Part shown: positions 5,955 to 7,502 of the stretch, piece after piece | Numbering within the stretch: the stretch's first letter is position 1 | Layout: each line of letters opens with the position of its first letter | DNA from: Pseudomonadota bacterium | Lineage (GTDB): Bacteria; Pseudomonadota; Alphaproteobacteria; Rhizobiales; Beijerinckiaceae | Length of the DNA stretch: 7,502 bases | Assembly (NCBI GenBank): GCA_023450615.1 | Contig: JAEXGT010000021.1 | Location: 1-7,502 of the forward strand | Direction of reading: 5' to 3' | The notes under the pieces: generated by a model | Databases searched by the model: none | What the model was told of the DNA's origin: nothing | Seen by the model: the letters and a program-made list of their open reading frames with translations, nothing else | Program-made: the position numbers and the translations under genes

Positions 5955-7120
5955 GCGATTCCCCGCACCCGCGCCGCGGCGTCGATGAAGCCGCGCGCTG
6001 CCGCAAACATTTCCGGTTCCTCGAGCAGGAAGGCGTCGTGACCCTTGTCGCTCTCCACCTCCACGAAACCGACCGATGCCGCCGCGGCGTTCAGCGCATG
6101 CACGATGGCACGGGAGTCGGATGTGGGGAACAGCCAATCGGAGGTGAACGAGATCACGCAGAAGCGCGTGGCCGAGCCTTTGAATGCCTTCGCCAGCGAT
6201 CCGCCATGCTCCGCCGCGAGATCGAAATAATCCATCGCCCGCGTCACGTAGAGATAGGAATTTGCATCGAACCGCTCGACGAAGGAGATGCCCTGATAGC
6301 GCAGGTAGCTCTCGATCTGGAAATCCGCATCGAAGGAGAAGGTCGGCGCGGCGCGATCCTGGAAGTTACGGCCGAATTTCCGGTGCAGGGCCATCTCGGA
6401 AAGGTACGTGATATGCGCGCCCATGCGCGCCACCGCGAGGCCTTTCGAGGGCCGCGTGTCCTCGAGAAGATAGCGCCCGCCGCGCCAATTGGGATCGGCC
6501 ATTACGGCCTGACGGCCGACCTCGTGAAAGGCGATGTTCTGAGCCGAGTGACGCGCGGCGGTGGCGATGGGCAGGGCCGCGAAGACGCGGTGCGAATAGC
6601 TCGCCGCCCATTGCAGCACTTGCATGCCGCCCATGGAACCGCCGATGACGCAGAACAGGGTCTCGATGCTTAAGCGGTCGATAAGCGCCGCCTGAGCCCG
6701 CACCATGTCGCGGATGGTGACGACCGGAAAGTTCAGGGCATAGGGTTGGCCCGTCGCGGGGTCGGTCGAGGCCGGGCCCGTGGTGCCCATGCAGCCGCCG
6801 ATCACGTTGGCGCAGATCACGAAGAAGCGGTTGGTGTCCACCGGCCTGCCGGGGCCGACCATGGTCAGCCACCAGCCGGGCTTGCCCGTGACGGGATTGT
6901 CGTTCGCCACATGCTGATCGCCGGTGAGCGCGTGGCAGATCAGCACGGCATTGGACTTGTCGGCATTGAGCGTGCCGTAGGTCTGATAGGCGATCTGCCA
7001 GGGAGCCAGCGCGATGCCGGAATCCATCATCAAAGGCTCGTCCGCGCCAAAGCGCATGACCAGGCTCGACGGATCGTCGGCTTGGCTTCGCGCTTCCAGG
7101 GAGAGGGGTGATGCTGTCAT
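5951..7120 (-). CDS. metX: homoserine O-acyltransferase MetX
   Basis: A 389-residue alpha/beta-fold enzyme that acylates homoserine with acetyl-CoA (or succinyl-CoA in some family members), the first committed step to methionine. Seen: HALTGD (63-68), nucleophile elbow GGSMGG with Ser142, Asp328 in SFTSDWLFPT and His361 in DKGHDAFLLEE. The triad Ser142/Asp328/His361 is complete. Start choice: an in-frame ATG at 7189 would add 23 residues, but those codons include TTA, TTG, AAT and TGT, unusual here. They also cover a strong hairpin, and they would leave only about 5 nt from the likely transcription start. Related rhizobial MetX proteins, as I remember them, begin near the shorter start. Neither start has a clear Shine-Dalgarno, so 7189 remains possible. 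It is coupled to metW by an ATGA overlap. Acetyl versus succinyl specificity cannot be decided by eye. Confidence 0.96.
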   Translation of the reverse strand: MTASPLSLEARSQADDPSSLVMRFGADEPLMMDSGIALAPWQIAYQTYGTLNADKSNAVLICHALTGDQHVANDNPVTGKPGWWLTMVGPGRPVDTNRFFVICANVIGGCMGTTGPASTDPATGQPYALNFPVVTIRDMVRAQAALIDRLSIETLFCVIGGSMGGMQVLQWAASYSHRVFAALPIATAARHSAQNIAFHEVGRQAVMADPNWRGGRYLLEDTRPSKGLAVARMGAHITYLSEMALHRKFGRNFQDRAAPTFSFDADFQIESYLRYQGISFVERFDANSYLYVTRAMDYFDLAAEHGGSLAKAFKGSATRFCVISFTSDWLFPTSDSRAIVHALNAAAASVGFVEVESDKGHDAFLLEEPEMFAAARGFIDAAARVRGIA

Positions 7121-7194
7121 GGATAAAGCGGCCGTGTTCGGTTTGCCGAACAAGCCGTAATTCGGACAGGTCCAGACGTCAACGCGCATGAGGC
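7121..7194 (-). promoter_or_regulatory. structured metX 5' leader with two alternative hairpins
   Basis: On the minus strand, TGTTCGG (7152-7146) pairs perfectly with CCGAACA (7141-7135) around a CAAA loop. CGGC (7157-7154) and GCCG (7132-7129) extend the stem to 11 bp with a small internal loop. This hairpin ends 8 nt before the chosen metX ATG. An upstream CCGAA (7165-7161) can instead pair with TTCGG (7150-7146), so two folds compete for the same TTCGG. I looked for the SAM-II (metA-type) consensus used upstream of rhizobial metX/metA and did not see it. There is no poly-U tract, so any control would act on translation initiation. It could be chance, or coding if the 7189 start is used. 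Confidence 0.4.
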
Positions 7195-7200
7195 CACAGA

Positions 7201-7229
7201 AAGGTTTGTCGCTAGGGAGAGACTGTCAA
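7201..7229 (-). promoter_or_regulatory. probable sigma70-type metX promoter
   Basis: A perfect -35 hexamer TTGACA reads on the minus strand at 7229-7224. A 17-bp spacer leads to AACCTT (7206-7201), a poor -10 match, which is tolerated in alphaproteobacteria. The predicted transcription start is near 7194, giving a leader of about 74 nt to the metX ATG at 7120. It is the only good -35 in the region and has the right orientation. Confidence 0.5.
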
Positions 7230-7236
7230 AGAGCAA

Positions 7237-7252
7237 GCGGGGATATCCTCGC
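7237..7252. promoter_or_regulatory. near-perfect 16-bp palindrome upstream of the metX -35 box
   Basis: GCGGGGATATCCTCGC is a two-fold symmetric sequence with an 8-bp core GGATATCC and GCG/CGC flanks, broken only by one mismatched pair. It lies 7 bp upstream of the TTGACA element, where an activator or repressor of metX, or of a divergent gene beyond the right edge, could bind. No regulator can be named from it. Confidence 0.3.
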
Positions 7253-7287
7253 GACCTGTGCGGTCCGAGGGGATGGGGTCGAGGGAG

Positions 7288-7358
7288 GCGCGAGGAGGCG
7301 TCCGGCTCGGTTGTGGAGTGAGTGAAGAACCAAACGGCTCCTCGCGCACGGCTTTTTT
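7288..7358 (+). terminator. terminator-like stem with T6 run on the + strand, no gene ending into it
   Basis: GCGCGAGGAG (7288-7297) and CTCCTCGCGC (7338-7347) are a perfect 10-bp inverted repeat around a 40-nt loop. The loop can fold further: CCG 7302-7304 with CGG 7335-7337, and GGTT 7309-7312 with AACC 7328-7331. T6 follows at 7353-7358 after ACGGC. That layout is terminator-like only for + strand transcripts. No + strand gene ends to its left, since metX starts leftward there. Alternatives are an attenuator in the leader of a + strand gene beyond the window, the 3' end of a small RNA, or a chance structure. The long loop and the 5-nt gap before the T-run lower confidence. Confidence 0.4.
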
Positions 7359-7502
7359 AGGCGGACACCGCATCGATCCTCAAAGGATGTGCGGGCGGCC
7401 TCCTGCCGGAGGACTTGCGTCAGCCTCATCCGCAGGACCGCTCCCGGCTCCACAATCACGACGCCTCGCGAGCGCGCCCCTCGGTGAGCCGGGACAACAC
7501 AG

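Larger units (their letters stand above)
7190..7502. other. right-hand intergenic region of about 310 bp without a supported gene
   Basis: Apart from the promoter, palindrome and stem-loop listed separately, I see no gene that can be defended. Several short frames stay open. On the minus strand, codons 7500-7456 have almost exclusively G or C at third positions and end in TGA (reading VLSRLTEGRAREAS), so they could be the C-terminal tail of a gene entering from the right. On the + strand, a frame open from 7361 to the window end also has high GC3 but no clear start codon with a ribosome binding site. Neither resembles a family I know. Confidence 0.6.

Noticed and set aside
5955..6137. N-terminal extension of MetW (frame open to 6137)
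   Set aside because: It overlaps metX coding sequence, is Gly/Arg-rich and unrelated to MetW. The ATGA overlap start at 5954 with its GGGGAA site is clearly better.
7121..7400. SAM-II, SAM-I or SRP/tmRNA-like RNA in the metX upstream region
   Set aside because: I looked for the conserved strings of these RNAs on both strands and did not find them. The stem-loops present do not match their layouts as I know them.
7226..7459. 77-codon reverse-strand ORF upstream of metX
   Set aside because: The GTG start has no ribosome binding site, the frame crosses the stem-loop and poly-A/T tract, and codon third positions are mixed.
7273..7502. + strand ORF open to the window end from ATG 7273
   Set aside because: It reads through the inverted repeat and T6 run, has no Shine-Dalgarno, and its product resembles no known family.

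Overview
This 7.5-kb window looks like ordinary chromosomal core DNA from a high-GC alphaproteobacterium. The order Hyphomicrobiales is the best fit and a Methylobacteriaceae/Microvirga-like genome is my guess. The reasons are the gene order aroK-aroB-CNNM/CorC family protein divergent from xerD, the metX-metW pair, protein sequences that look rhizobial, and a palindromic intergenic repeat of a type common in that order. The assignment rests on remembered family features, not on a search.

Layout, left to right. (1) A forward alpha/beta hydrolase of the epoxide-hydrolase type (31-921). (2) A reverse-strand operon, aroK > aroB > CNNM/CorC-type membrane protein (3979 down to 928), in which both junctions are ATGA start/stop overlaps. 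It meets the hydrolase tail to tail with 6 bp between stops. (3) A 239-bp divergent intergenic region (3980-4218) holding a rhizobial-type palindromic repeat, a second strong hairpin, two short palindromes and a weak promoter candidate. (4) A forward two-gene unit: an unlisted 48-codon single-pass membrane ORF starting with TTG (4219-4365), overlapping by one base the start of xerD (4365-5294). (5) A reverse-strand metX > metW operon (7120 down to 5307), again with an ATGA overlap, convergent with xerD. (6) A right-hand intergenic stretch (7121-7502) with a good -35 box for metX, a structured metX leader with two mutually exclusive hairpins, and a terminator-like stem with a T6 run on the + strand that serves no visible gene.

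Functionally, AroK and AroB are two shikimate-pathway steps, MetX/MetW start methionine synthesis from homoserine, XerD resolves chromosome dimers, and the CNNM/CorC protein is a membrane protein of probable Mg2+/divalent-cation homeostasis. I found no transposon, CRISPR array, tRNA, rRNA or toxin-antitoxin pair, and no convincing new multi-gene system. The points most worth checking are the metX leader, the orphan + strand terminator and the small membrane ORF coupled to xerD.
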